Positions 28,729 to 38,311 are shown, counted from the first letter of the stretch. The stretch is 64,000 nt of DNA from Acidobacteriota bacterium (GCA_016192145.1 JACPUT010000003.1:62001-126000), one strand, 5' to 3'. Program-made: numbers and translations. The notes: generated by a model from the letters alone, not told the origin.

Positions 28729-30822
28729 GTGGAATCCAATCCCCTCCCCCCCTTCCCCATCCTCGGCCTCAGCGGCGGCATTGGTGCAGGAAAGAGCTTC
28801 GTCGCCAGCCAGATGGCAGCCAGAGGTTGGGCGGTGATCGATGCCGATGCCCTGGCGCGGGAGGTCGTGGCGCCGGGATCGGAGGGACTGGCGCATGTCC
28901 TCGCGGCGTTCGGCACGGGAATGCTCACCGCGAAAGGTTCTCTGGATCGCCCGGCCTTGGCCCGGGCCATCTTTGGAAATGACCCGGCCCGCCGCCGCCT
29001 GGAAGGCATCCTCCACCCCCGCATCGAAGCCCTTCGCGCCGAGAGGCTGGCCTCCCTGCCCCCCGGCACCAAGGGGGTGGTGCTGGACGCCGCCCTTTGG
29101 GTGGAACGCAGCCGGGCCCACCACTTCGATGCCTTCTGGGTGGTGGATGCCCCTGAATCCCTCCGCCTCCAACGGATCATGGCGAGGGAAACCTGGGATG
29201 AAACCCAGACCCGGGCGCGCATGGCCGCCCAGATCACCGGGCAGGAGCGGGTTCTGCACGGCGATTGGGTCATTCAAAATGATGGTCGCGACTTGGATCC
29301 ATTGCTGGACGAAGCGGAGTCCGCCCTTCTGTCAAACTGGCAGACCTGCCGCCGGCGGAAATGGATCCTCGACATGAACGCACCCTTCAGCCCCGATCAC
29401 CTGCGCGCCATCCTGGAGGCCCTCCTGGCCAAGGGCGGCGACTTCGCCGAGGTCTTCGTCGAGCAGCGCAAGGCCTGCGCCCTCGGCATGGATGATGGCC
29501 GCATCGAGGATGTGCTGGCCTCCGACACCTTCGGTGTGTCGCTGCGACTGGTGGAAGGCGAGACCACCCGCTTCGCCGACCTCATCGCACCCTCCGTGGC
29601 CGAGTTGCTGGAAGCCGCGGGCCTGCTGGCGGCCCCTGGCAAGGGCTCGGCCCTGGTGGTACCCGCGCTCCGGGAAGTGGCGGTGCCCACTCCCAGCCCC
29701 GTGTCCCAGGATCCCTCCACCGTGGCGCTGCCCGTGAAGGTGGCCCTCGTGAAATCCGCGGAGACCCTCGCCCGCAAGCACGGGGAATCCCTCAAGGCCG
29801 GCGCCGTGAAGCAGGTGGCCGTGGGCTACGGCGACAACACGCAGTCCGTGTGGATCGCCAGCGCCGAGGTTTCCGGTTCCGCCGTGGCAGGCACCCTGGC
29901 GAGGGACCACCGGGTACAGGGCGTGCTGCGCGTCAGCGTCACCGCCGGGGACGGTGAACAGCTCCAGACCGGTTACCAGGCCCTGGGCGAGACTCGCGGC
30001 TTCGAGCTGTTCACGCCCGAGGCCGTGGCCAAGACGGTGAAGGAAGCCACCCGCCTGGCGCTGCAGGCCCTGGAGGCCCAACCCGCCCCGGCCGGAACCT
30101 TCCCCGTGGTGCTCTCCAGCAGCGCCGGCGGCACCATGATCCACGAAGCCTGCGGCCATGGGCTCGAGGCCGATCTCGCGCTGGCGGGCATGAGCGCCTT
30201 CGCGGGCAAGCTCGGCGAACGGGTGGCGGGCGAGGGCGTCACCATCGTCGATGACGGCACCCTGCCCCACAAGCGCGGCAGCCAGGCCATCGACGACGAA
30301 GGCAAGGCCTCCAGCCGCGTGGTGCTCATCGAGAACGGCATCCTCAAGGCCTACCTGCAGTCCCGCAAGACCGCCCGCACCATGGGCGTGGAAGCCACCG
30401 GCAATGGCCGCCGCGAGAACTACCGCCACATCCCCATCCCCCGCATGCGCAACACCTTCCTCGCCGCGGGCACCGAGGCACCGGAAACCATCCTCGCGGA
30501 CCTCGACCGTGGGCTCCTCGTCAAGCACATGGGCGGCGGACAGGTGGACACCGTCACCGGCAACTTCGTCTTCCAAGTGACGGAGGGCTATTGGGTGGAG
30601 AAGGGCGTCGCCAAGTACCCCGTGAAGAACGCCACCCTCAGCGGCTGCGGGCCGGAGGTGCTGAAGCAGATCACCCGGATCGGCAACGACCTCGCCCACT
30701 TCGATATCGGAACCTGTGGCAAGGATGGCCAGGGCGTGCCGGTGAGCGACGCGCTGCCCACGATCCTCTGCCCGGCGCTGGTGGTGGGTGGGACGGCGGA
30801 GCCCATGCCGAGCGTGCTGTAA
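28729..30822 (+). CDS. coaE: CoaE-TldD fusion: dephospho-CoA kinase plus TldD-type metalloprotease
   Basis: One open frame of 697 codons holds two known proteins. Residues 10-205 are CoaE, the last step of CoA synthesis, with P-loop GGIGAGKS (16-23), DADALAREVV and LHPRIEALR. Residues 216-697 are TldD, with the HExxxH zinc motif HEACGH (472-477), PHKRGSQAIDDEGK and the closing ILCPALVVGGTAEPMPSVL. No stop codon separates them; the joint is Arg-rich (TCRRRKWILDM). An in-frame ATG at 29374 could let tldD be made separately, but its ribosome site is poor. GTG start at 28729, without Shine-Dalgarno. pmbA, the partner of TldD, lies downstream. Confidence 0.85.
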   Translation: MESNPLPPFPILGLSGGIGAGKSFVASQMAARGWAVIDADALAREVVAPGSEGLAHVLAAFGTGMLTAKGSLDRPALARAIFGNDPARRRLEGILHPRIEALRAERLASLPPGTKGVVLDAALWVERSRAHHFDAFWVVDAPESLRLQRIMARETWDETQTRARMAAQITGQERVLHGDWVIQNDGRDLDPLLDEAESALLSNWQTCRRRKWILDMNAPFSPDHLRAILEALLAKGGDFAEVFVEQRKACALGMDDGRIEDVLASDTFGVSLRLVEGETTRFADLIAPSVAELLEAAGLLAAPGKGSALVVPALREVAVPTPSPVSQDPSTVALPVKVALVKSAETLARKHGESLKAGAVKQVAVGYGDNTQSVWIASAEVSGSAVAGTLARDHRVQGVLRVSVTAGDGEQLQTGYQALGETRGFELFTPEAVAKTVKEATRLALQALEAQPAPAGTFPVVLSSSAGGTMIHEACGHGLEADLALAGMSAFAGKLGERVAGEGVTIVDDGTLPHKRGSQAIDDEGKASSRVVLIENGILKAYLQSRKTARTMGVEATGNGRRENYRHIPIPRMRNTFLAAGTEAPETILADLDRGLLVKHMGGGQVDTVTGNFVFQVTEGYWVEKGVAKYPVKNATLSGCGPEVLKQITRIGNDLAHFDIGTCGKDGQGVPVSDALPTILCPALVVGGTAEPMPSVL

Positions 30823-30865
30823 GCCTGGAACAGACCAAACAAGAACCAAAAAAAAGCCAAAAACC

Positions 30866-30941
30866 AACCGGTGATGAACAGTGATGAACGGTGATAAAAG
30901 CTGGCATTCCCATCACTGTTCATCACCGTTCATCACTGGTT
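30866..30941. repeat. Inverted repeat built from tandem GTGATGAAC words
   Basis: Arms 30866-30895 and 30912-30941 pair over 30 positions except for three A/G exchanges; each arm holds two and a half copies of a 10-nt word GTGATGAAC(A/G). The loop is 16 nt. A-rich sequence flanks it on the left and T-rich (TTTTCTTTTTT) on the right, so an RNA hairpin here has a real T tract and could end the coaE-tldD transcript. Confidence 0.85.
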
Positions 30942-30976
30942 TTCTTTTTTCTTCCTTCTAAAGCCTGAGCAGCCCC

Positions 30977-31501
<525 letters not shown>

Positions 31502-31502
31502 C

Positions 31503-32882
31503 ATGACCGACGCCTTCCGTTCCCTCATCACCGAGTCCCTGGAATCTCAGCTCCAGGCCGGCATCGCCCACGCCCTCGCCCTGGGTGCCGATGGCGCGGA
31601 GGCCTTCGTCTCCGTCTCCCGGAGCCGCAAGGCCAAGGTGCGCAACGGCCAGCTGGAGGACCTCACCGCCTCCAAGCGCGGCGGCCTCGGCGTGCGCGTG
31701 ATCCGCGGCGGGAAGACGGGCATCGCCACGAGCACCGATCTCGCCTCGGGCGACTTCCGCGCCCTATTTGGGACGGCCTGGGAACTCAGCGCCCTGGGCG
31801 ACGAGGATCCCTGGCTGCGCCAGGCCGAACCCTCGGGCACGGACGATCTGCCCTCCCGCTTCGACCCCCGCACCGAGGCCCTCACCACGGACGACCGCAT
31901 CGCCCGGGCCTTCGCCCTTGAGCAGTCCGCCCGGGAGGCCTCTCCCAAGGTGTCTGCCGTGCGTGAATCCAGCTGGGCCGATGGCCTCGGCGCCAGCCTC
32001 CTCCTGACCCAGAAGGGCGTGCGCGCCGCGGACCTGGGCACCTCCTGCTCCGCCAGCATCGAGCTGGCCGTGGCCGAAGGCGAGGATCGCCAGGCCTCCT
32101 GGCATTGGGACATGGCCCGCCATCCCGGAGGCTTCGACCTGGCCGCCGTGGGGCGGGAAGCCGCGCTCAAGGGCGAGCGCAAGCTGAACCCCAAGCCCCT
32201 GCCCGCGGGCCGCTACCCCGTCGTCCTCCACCCCGAGGTGGCCGTGGACTTGCTGGGCATCGTGGCGGGCATGCTCAGCGCCGAGAGCGTGCTGAAGCAG
32301 CGCAGCCTCTTCGCGGGCAAAGTCGGTGAGCTCATCGCCTCGCCGCTCCTGACCCTGGTGGACGATGGCCGTCTCGTGCTGCACGGCAATCAGCCCGCCC
32401 TCGGGAGCGAGCCCTGGGATGCCGAGGGCCTGCCCACCCGCCGCAACGTGCTCCTGGAAAACGGGGTCCTGAAGACTTACCTCCACACCCTGAAGACCGC
32501 GGCTGAAATGGGCGTCGCCCCGACGGCCAACGCTGGCCGCGGCCTCGGCTCCAATCCCGGCGTGACGACCTTCAATCTCGTTCCCACCCCGGGCACGGAC
32601 AGCGCCGAGGCCCTCTACCGCAAGGCGGGCAACGGCGTGCTCATCACGGAGATCATGGGCCTCCACACCGTGGACCCCACCAGCGGCGACCTCAGCGTGG
32701 GCGCCAGTGGCATCCGCATCCGGGACGGCGTGCTGGCCGAGCCCGTGGACAAGCTCACCTTCGCCGGCAACCTGCGGGACTTCCTCACCCGCATCGCCGC
32801 CCTGGGCAACGACACGCGCTGGTACGGTTCCAGCGTGGGCCTCAGCATCCTGCTGGAGGAGATCGCCCTGGGGGGAGCCTAG
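31503..32882 (+). CDS. pmbA: Metalloprotease subunit of the TldD/PmbA (TldE) family without zinc motif
   Basis: 459 residues. It aligns with the PmbA/TldE half: GGLGVRVIRGGKTGIATSTDL, then AGRYPVVLHPEVAVDLLGIVAGMLSAE-like sequence with no HExxxH, and the end GNDTRWYGSSVGLSILLEEI. TldD-TldE heterodimers are proteases that mature peptide antibiotics (microcin B17) or degrade antitoxin CcdA. ATG at 31503; an ATG five codons earlier is possible. The C-terminal NAGRGLGSNPGVTTFNLVPTPG is family-specific. Confidence 0.9.
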   Translation: MTDAFRSLITESLESQLQAGIAHALALGADGAEAFVSVSRSRKAKVRNGQLEDLTASKRGGLGVRVIRGGKTGIATSTDLASGDFRALFGTAWELSALGDEDPWLRQAEPSGTDDLPSRFDPRTEALTTDDRIARAFALEQSAREASPKVSAVRESSWADGLGASLLLTQKGVRAADLGTSCSASIELAVAEGEDRQASWHWDMARHPGGFDLAAVGREAALKGERKLNPKPLPAGRYPVVLHPEVAVDLLGIVAGMLSAESVLKQRSLFAGKVGELIASPLLTLVDDGRLVLHGNQPALGSEPWDAEGLPTRRNVLLENGVLKTYLHTLKTAAEMGVAPTANAGRGLGSNPGVTTFNLVPTPGTDSAEALYRKAGNGVLITEIMGLHTVDPTSGDLSVGASGIRIRDGVLAEPVDKLTFAGNLRDFLTRIAALGNDTRWYGSSVGLSILLEEIALGGA

Positions 32883-32884
32883 GG

Positions 32885-32893
32885 TTATCCACA
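32885..32893 (+). promoter_or_regulatory. DnaA-box sequence TTATCCACA after pmbA
   Basis: Exact match to the TTATNCACA consensus, alone, in the 170-bp gap between pmbA and the phosphohexomutase. It could be a chance hit or a DnaA titration site. The rest of this gap holds the promoter and hairpin described next. Confidence 0.3.
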
Positions 32894-33029
32894 GGCCCCC
32901 ATGGATTGCCCCCTCCCAGCGCCACGGAACTCGAATCTCCACAAGGCCGTTCCGCACTGAACCATCCGTGGGGCAGCCTGGGAAGCAATCGATCTGATCC
33001 TACTGGAAGCCCAGCCGGCCCTGCCCCGG

Positions 33030-33055
33030 TACCATGGAGATCTGAGGTCTCCATG
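33030..33055 (+). promoter_or_regulatory. -10 (TACCAT) and hairpin over the start codon of the phosphohexomutase gene
   Basis: TACCAT (33030-33035) is a plausible -10. CATGGAGA (33033-33040) pairs perfectly with TCTCCATG (33048-33055) across 7 nt; the right arm includes the ATG start and the loop holds the GAGG ribosome site. If the transcript began upstream of the -10, the start codon would be sealed in the hairpin; from the TACCAT start it would be free. Confidence 0.4.
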
Positions 33056-34759
33056 TCCGTCGATGCCGCTCGCCCCTACCTGGCCTTCCCCCACCTCGAG
33101 CCCGAGCTCCGTGCGGATCTGCAGGCCCTGATGGCCAAGTCGGAAGGAGGCGATGCCCTCGCCGCCGAGGAGTTGCAGGACCGCTTCAGCGAGCCCCTCG
33201 CCTTCGGCACCGGCGGCCTGCGCGGCGTCATGGCGGCAGGCCTCAAGCGGATGAACGCCCCCAATGTCCGCCGGGCCACCATGGCCCTCGCGGCCGTAGC
33301 GTCCAAACGGGCGCCCAGTCAGATGATCGCGGTGGTCGGCTTCGACACCCGCATCAACTCGGATGTCTTCGCCCTCGAAGCGGCCCGGGTGCTGGCCGCG
33401 GCCGGGTACACCGTGTACATCGGGGCCCGCCCCCTGCCCACGCCCTTCCTCTGCTACGCCATGCGGGTGCTGGGCTCCGGGTGCGGGGTGATCCTCACGG
33501 CCTCCCACAATCCCAAGGAGTACAACGGCTACAAGGCCTATAACGAGCGGGGCGGCCAGCTGGTGGCCCCCTGGGATGCCGAGGTCGAGGCGGAGATGGG
33601 GCGGCTGCCCCTCGTGCCCGAGCCCCCCAAGGCCGACCCTGATGCCATCCGGCCCATCCCCGTGGAAGTGGAGAACGCCTACCTCCAGATGGGCCTCGAA
33701 CTGTTGCAGGATCCCAAGCCTTTCGAGCCGGCGAAGCTCCTCTACACGCCCTTCCACGGCACGGGCGGCGCCTTCGTGCCCGGCCTCTTCCACCTCGCGA
33801 AGCTGCCCCTCACCCTCAGCGGTTCGCAGTCCGTGCAGGATGGCAACTTCCCCACGGCGCCCCGGCCCAATCCCGAGGAGCTGGCCGCCTACAAAGCCCC
33901 CCTCAAGGAAGCCGAAGAACTCGGAATGGATGCCATCCTCGCCAATGATCCCGATGCGGATCGCATCGGCGTGGTGGCGAAGCGGGGCGGCGCCTGGGAG
34001 CTCATGAGCGGCAACGACCTCGCGGCCCTCACCCTGGATTACCTCTGCACCCAGAAGGGGCTGAACGGCGTCATGGTCACCACCGTCGTGACTTCCGACC
34101 TCCTGGCCGAGGTCGCCCGCTTCCACAAGCTCCCCGTGATGTGGACGCTGACCGGATTCAAAAACATCGCCGCCTGCATGGATCGTCTGGAGGAACTCGG
34201 CGAACCCTATGCCTTCAGTGCCGAAGAGAGCTACGGCATGCTCCTGTCCCCGACCCTCCGCGATAAGGACGGCGTCACCGCCGCGCTCCTCGTGGGCGAG
34301 ATGCTCGGGCATTTCAAGGCCCGGGGCATGGGCGCCTTCGAGGCGGTGGAGGCCCTGCAGGAGAAGGTCGGCACCTTCCACAACCGCCTTGTAAACCTGG
34401 AGGATCCCCGGCCGGGGGGCGCCCAGCGATTCGCCGAAGCCATGGCCAGGATCCGCGCCGCGGGATTGGTTTCCCTCGGCGGGGAGAAGGTCGTGGCCTG
34501 GGAGGACTTCGAATCCTGCGAGTGGCATGGCCCCGCAGGCCAGGTGGAGCCCATCCTCGACCGGCCCGAGGAACGCGCCAAGGCCCGCCCCATCGAGCGG
34601 TCCAACGTCCTCAAATTCCGCCTGGAAAGCGGTGCCTTCGCCGCCTTCAGGCCCAGCGGCACCGAGCCGAAACTGAAGGTCTACCTCCAGAGCCGTACCA
34701 CCCCCGAGGTGCTGGACGCCCTGGAGCGGGAAGCGCGGAGCCTGCTCGGCCTGGGTTGA
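33053..34759 (+). CDS. Alpha-D-phosphohexomutase (phosphoglucomutase/phosphomannomutase)
   Basis: Interconverts hexose 1- and 6-phosphates through a phosphoserine. 568 residues, four domains: phosphoserine loop ILTASHNP (Ser151), metal loop ANDPDADRIGV, sugar loop FSAEESYG, phosphate loop FRPSGTEPKLKVY. The length and FGTGGLRGVM at the N-terminus fit the PGM2/bacterial PgcA-like branch that includes phosphoglucomutase, rather than the shorter ManB type. GAGG lies 5 nt before the ATG. It may supply glucose 1-phosphate for envelope sugars; no partner is adjacent. Confidence 0.92.
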   Translation: MSVDAARPYLAFPHLEPELRADLQALMAKSEGGDALAAEELQDRFSEPLAFGTGGLRGVMAAGLKRMNAPNVRRATMALAAVASKRAPSQMIAVVGFDTRINSDVFALEAARVLAAAGYTVYIGARPLPTPFLCYAMRVLGSGCGVILTASHNPKEYNGYKAYNERGGQLVAPWDAEVEAEMGRLPLVPEPPKADPDAIRPIPVEVENAYLQMGLELLQDPKPFEPAKLLYTPFHGTGGAFVPGLFHLAKLPLTLSGSQSVQDGNFPTAPRPNPEELAAYKAPLKEAEELGMDAILANDPDADRIGVVAKRGGAWELMSGNDLAALTLDYLCTQKGLNGVMVTTVVTSDLLAEVARFHKLPVMWTLTGFKNIAACMDRLEELGEPYAFSAEESYGMLLSPTLRDKDGVTAALLVGEMLGHFKARGMGAFEAVEALQEKVGTFHNRLVNLEDPRPGGAQRFAEAMARIRAAGLVSLGGEKVVAWEDFESCEWHGPAGQVEPILDRPEERAKARPIERSNVLKFRLESGAFAAFRPSGTEPKLKVYLQSRTTPEVLDALEREARSLLGLG

Positions 34760-34858
34760 CCCCTTTCACCTTCCGGGCACGGGCCTCCGATGGGTTACCA
34801 GGGACTCGACAGCCTCGCCGTTCCCTAACACCATCAACCGCAACCTCACGAGGCGATC

Positions 34859-35758
34859 GTGCTCAGCAGCCATCCCCACATCCTCCTGGTCGATGATGAA
34901 GAGCTGAACCAGGACGTGCTGGGCCGAACCCTCCAGTCAGCCTCGTACGACGTCCTGGTCGCCGGGGATGGCGAGGAGGCCTGGAGCATCCTCACCGATC
35001 CCGCCACACCGCCCATCCAGGCCATCCTCCTGGATCGCATGATGCCGCGCCTGGACGGCATGGGCCTTTTGGCCCGCCTCCAGCAGGATCACCGCCTCCG
35101 CCGCATCCCCGTCATCCTCCAGACGGCCGATGGCAACCCCGGTCTCGTGGCCGAGAGCATCCGGGCCGGGGCCTTCTACCACCTCACCAAGCCCTTCCAG
35201 CGCGATCTCTTCCTCACCATCGTCGAAGCCGCCGTGAAGGAACGGCTGGATGTTGAGGAGGTGCAGCAGCGGATCGACTCGGCCGCCCGAGCGGCCACCC
35301 TGCTTCACCATGCTGAATTCCGCTTCCAGCGCACCGAGGAAGGGCGAGCCCTGGCCTCGTTGTTGAGCCAGGCCTGCCCAGAGCCCTACGATGCCGTGCT
35401 GGGCCTCTGGGAGCTTTTCCTGAACGCGGTGGAGCACGGGAACCTGGGATTCACTTACGAGGACAAGGGGCGCCTCCTGAAGGAGCGCCAGCTCAATCAG
35501 GCGATCGAAGCTCGGCTCGCCGAGGCCCCCTACCGGGACCGCTGGGTGAAGGTCACCTACCAACGGGATGCCGAGGGCCACCTCTACACCATCGAGGACG
35601 AGGGCTCCGGCTTCGCCTGGGATCGATACCTGGATCTGGATCCGGAGCGGGCCTTCCACTCCCATGGGCGCGGCATCGCCATGGCGCGGCACCTCTGCTT
35701 CTCCGAGCTCAGCTACCAGGGCCGGGGCAATATCGTGGTGGCCCGGATCAAGCCCTGA
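34859..35758 (+). CDS. Response regulator with C-terminal HATPase (RsbW-like) output domain
   Basis: 299 residues. Receiver domain 1-125: acidic pair LLVDDEE, phosphoacceptor Asp59 in AILLDRMMP, Lys111 in HLTKPFQ. A short linker, then an ATPase fold: N box WELFLNAVEHGN, G1 box DEGSGF, G2 box HGRGIAMARHL. There is no phosphoacceptor-His helix, so the output is of the anti-sigma/serine kinase kind, controlled by phosphorylation. Targets unknown; no anti-anti-sigma partner is in the window. GTG start with GAGG 6 nt ahead. The 99-bp gap upstream holds only a possible TAACAC -10. Confidence 0.85.
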   Translation: MLSSHPHILLVDDEELNQDVLGRTLQSASYDVLVAGDGEEAWSILTDPATPPIQAILLDRMMPRLDGMGLLARLQQDHRLRRIPVILQTADGNPGLVAESIRAGAFYHLTKPFQRDLFLTIVEAAVKERLDVEEVQQRIDSAARAATLLHHAEFRFQRTEEGRALASLLSQACPEPYDAVLGLWELFLNAVEHGNLGFTYEDKGRLLKERQLNQAIEARLAEAPYRDRWVKVTYQRDAEGHLYTIEDEGSGFAWDRYLDLDPERAFHSHGRGIAMARHLCFSELSYQGRGNIVVARIKP

Positions 35759-35764
35759 GAAGCC

Positions 35765-36958
35765 TCAGCGGACCAAGCCTGCGGAAGGCTCCTCCGGTAG
35801 CCAAAGCGGGCCGACGATGCTCCGGATGCGGGGATAGCGGACTTCCATCGCGGCCCTGACCTCCGGCTCCGCGTCCAAGGGAGGCCGCACCCGCCGCACC
35901 CGGATCACCCGGGGGCCCGGTCTGCCCCAGCTGTTTTCCGTCCACAGCGGCTCCACGCCGCCTTCGATCGAGAGCGGCGCGCCCTGGGGCTTCAGGAAGC
36001 GGACCTGCAGCATCGCCCCATCCCGATTGTCCCCTTCGGGCACAGGCTGGCCAGGCCTCCAGGTGCGGTCCTGATTGCTGATGAAGTTGCCGAGCGAGTA
36101 GGCCACGAGCCCCTTCCGGCCTTCCGCCTCCACCCAGGCGAGGGGCTGCAAGACATGGGGATGGTGGCCGATGATGAGGTCCACTCCGGCGCCCACGAGG
36201 GCCCGCGCCGCCGCCAGCTGCCGGGGGCTGGGCTGGTGCTGATATTCATTCCCCCAGTGGACGCTCACGATCACGACGTCGGCCTCGGCCCGGGCCGCTC
36301 GGATGGCGGGAAGCACCCGCTCGAGGTCCAGGGGGTGCACCCAAGGGGCCCCGGCGTCGCCGTTCAGATCCACATTGAAGATGTCGGTGCAGGCCAGCAG
36401 GGCGATCTTCAATCCGTTCCGCTCCAGCCAGAGGGGGCGTTCCGCGTCTGCCTGGGTGGGGCCGCTGCCCACCTGGAGCATTCCAGCCCCTTCCAGCCGT
36501 TGGAGGGTCTCGCGCACGCCCTTGGACCCCTGATCGAAGGCGTGGTTGTTCGCGGTGCTCACCACGTTCCAGCCCGCGGTCCGGAGGGCTGCGGGAAGCC
36601 CCTCGGGCGCATTGAAGACGAAGGGGACGCCGGGGCGCCCGCTGGTGGGGGCCACGGGCGTCTCCAAGTTGCCGAAGGCGAGGTCCGCCCCCTTGAGCAG
36701 CGGCGCCACGTCGGACCACAGGCCGTCGAAGCCGAGGGTCTCCGCAGCGCGTTTCACATCCTGGTGCATCATGATGTCGCCCACGGCCGCCAGGGTGAAC
36801 GCACGGGAGGGCGGAGGCGGGGGCGGCGGAGGTGGCTCGGGGCGGGGCAGTCCGCGGGGCAGGAACAGGCCCAACCCCAACCCGAGGATCAGCAGCCAGG
36901 ACCTGCGCCCGGAGACCGGTCCCGGATTGGCCGGAGCCTCCTCAGGCTTCATGGGCAT
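35765..36958 (-). CDS. CapA family protein (poly-gamma-glutamate synthesis type)
   Basis: 397 residues. N-terminal membrane anchor (SWLLILGLGLGLFLP), a run of Pro residues, then the CapA metallophosphoesterase-like domain: AAVGDIMMH, FGNLETPV, STANNHAFDQG, VSVHWGNEY and IGHHPHVLQ, with the metal-binding Asp and His residues in place. CapA takes part in anchoring or making poly-gamma-glutamate, but stand-alone members are common and of uncertain role; capB/capC are absent here. It starts inside the end of the radical SAM gene (17-nt overlap); an ATG two codons later is equally possible. Confidence 0.87.
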   Translation of the reverse strand: MPMKPEEAPANPGPVSGRRSWLLILGLGLGLFLPRGLPRPEPPPPPPPPPSRAFTLAAVGDIMMHQDVKRAAETLGFDGLWSDVAPLLKGADLAFGNLETPVAPTSGRPGVPFVFNAPEGLPAALRTAGWNVVSTANNHAFDQGSKGVRETLQRLEGAGMLQVGSGPTQADAERPLWLERNGLKIALLACTDIFNVDLNGDAGAPWVHPLDLERVLPAIRAARAEADVVIVSVHWGNEYQHQPSPRQLAAARALVGAGVDLIIGHHPHVLQPLAWVEAEGRKGLVAYSLGNFISNQDRTWRPGQPVPEGDNRDGAMLQVRFLKPQGAPLSIEGGVEPLWTENSWGRPGPRVIRVRRVRPPLDAEPEVRAAMEVRYPRIRSIVGPLWLPEEPSAGLVR

Positions 36959-37841
36959 TCACTTCGGGCCAATCTTGGGGCCCATGGAAGACCTCCAGGG
37001 GCACCCCCGGCAGGGAGCCGCGGATGCGGCAAGCCGCTGCCTCCAGCAAGTCGGCCTTGAGCGGACGCGCCGCGGCCTCGGGCGTGGGCCGGGCCACGGT
37101 ATAGAGCTGGATCTCCTTCAGGGCGCCGCCCTGCACCTGGAGCTCTCGCAATCGCCCCGCATAGGCATCCACTTCCGCCTCGGAGGGCCCCTTCCCTTCC
37201 CACTCCAGAAAGAGCGTCTGGATGGTGAGCGGCCAGCGGCGCGAGGTGGCGAGCAGGTTGTCAAGAATGCGCTGGAACGGGATGGCGCTGCGATCCACGG
37301 CCTTGTAGTGGGCCTCCGTGCCGGCATCGAGCTTGGCCCAGATCTCGCCGTTCCACGCCATCATGCGCTCCAGGCCCAGCAGGATCTCGGGCGCCTGCAA
37401 GCGGCTGCTGTCCGTGATGAGCACGAGCTTCACATCTCTTAGGCCCCGGGCCTCCAGCAGGCCCGCCATGCGGGCGATGGCCTCCGGGAACTCCCGGGCG
37501 GTCGTCGGTTCGCCATCCCCGGAGAAGGCGATGTCGTTGAGGCGACGCTGGTCGGGGCGGGCGCTGTCGAAGGGGCTCACGCGGAAGAGGGTGCCATCCT
37601 GGGTGAGCTGGAGGAGGGCGTCCATCTCGCGGGCCATCTGATCCAGATCGATGTCGCGGCGCTTGGCGGGGGTCTTGCGATCCACCTCGCAGTAGACGCA
37701 ATCGAAGTTGCACACCTTGTCCGGATTGAGGTTCACCCCGAGGGACACGCCTTTGGAGCGCCGGGAGATCACCGGGTAGCAGTAGTCGAAATCCTGCCAG
37801 ATGCGCCGGTGGTCCAGGTGGGCCTTCACGAGATCCCTCAT
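36942..37841 (-). CDS. Radical SAM protein of unknown specificity
   Basis: 299 residues. The cluster motif CNFDCVYC (Cys44, 48, 51) is preceded by VSLGVNLNPDKV. FSGDGEPTTAREF and LVLITDSSRLQAPEILLGL belong to a branch seen next to other iron-sulfur enzymes. The C-terminal EIQLYTVARPTPE segment is shared by wyosine-like and related radical SAM proteins. The substrate is not known. ATG at 37839-37841 overlaps the thioesterase stop by 4 nt, so both are coupled, and CapA follows in the same run. Confidence 0.85.
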   Translation of the reverse strand: MRDLVKAHLDHRRIWQDFDYCYPVISRRSKGVSLGVNLNPDKVCNFDCVYCEVDRKTPAKRRDIDLDQMAREMDALLQLTQDGTLFRVSPFDSARPDQRRLNDIAFSGDGEPTTAREFPEAIARMAGLLEARGLRDVKLVLITDSSRLQAPEILLGLERMMAWNGEIWAKLDAGTEAHYKAVDRSAIPFQRILDNLLATSRRWPLTIQTLFLEWEGKGPSEAEVDAYAGRLRELQVQGGALKEIQLYTVARPTPEAAARPLKADLLEAAACRIRGSLPGVPLEVFHGPQDWPEVNAHEA

Positions 37842-38284
37842 TCCGCCTTCTTCCTCCGGGGCTTGGAGGCGCCCGAAGCCACCCGATGCTCCAGCTCCAA
37901 AGCGGCCGTCCTGAGCATGTCCTGCTTCCACAGGATGGGCTCCGGACGGAGGTTGTCATCCACCGCCACCATGGTGAAGGAACCGGAAGTCACGTCCCGC
38001 CGGGCGTTGCTGACGGGGGCGTAGACCTTCACCTCCAGCTGGATGCAGAGGCTGGTGGTGCCCTGGCGGGCGATGTCGGCGTAGAACTCGATGATGTCCC
38101 CGGCCCGCACAGGGCTGTGGAACTCCAGCTCCGACACCTTGAGCGTGACGAAGCGGCGGTTGTGGCTCATGAGGGAGGCCGTGATGCCGGCCACCTTGTC
38201 CATGCGCGCCATCATGTCGCCGCCGAACAGGGTGGCGTTCAGGCCGATGTCTTGGTCGAGCACCATTTCACGGGAGATGAGCAC
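37838..38284 (-). CDS. Acyl-CoA thioesterase, hotdog fold (YciA-like)
   Basis: 148 residues with the hotdog helix (LFGGDMMARMDKVAGITA, where the Asp is the family's catalytic residue) and strands VTLKVSELEFHSPVRAGDIIEF and SLCIQLEVKVYA. It hydrolyses acyl-CoA, probably medium or long chain. The tail is Lys/Arg-rich (ASKPRRKKAE). GTG start at 38282-38284 with GGAGG 4 nt ahead, and a TAGAAT -10 on the minus strand at 38303-38308. Confidence 0.88.
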   Translation of the reverse strand: MLISREMVLDQDIGLNATLFGGDMMARMDKVAGITASLMSHNRRFVTLKVSELEFHSPVRAGDIIEFYADIARQGTTSLCIQLEVKVYAPVSNARRDVTSGSFTMVAVDDNLRPEPILWKQDMLRTAALELEHRVASGASKPRRKKAE

Positions 38285-38302
38285 GGAGCCTCCGGGAGAT
38301 CG

Positions 38303-38308
38303 ATTCTA
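38303..38308 (-). promoter_or_regulatory. -10 (TAGAAT) of the thioesterase-radical SAM-CapA run
   Basis: TAGAAT ends 18 nt before the GTG start, leaving room for the GGAGG ribosome site. It lies directly after the hairpin that follows sucD. Confidence 0.5.
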
Positions 38309-38311
38309 ACG

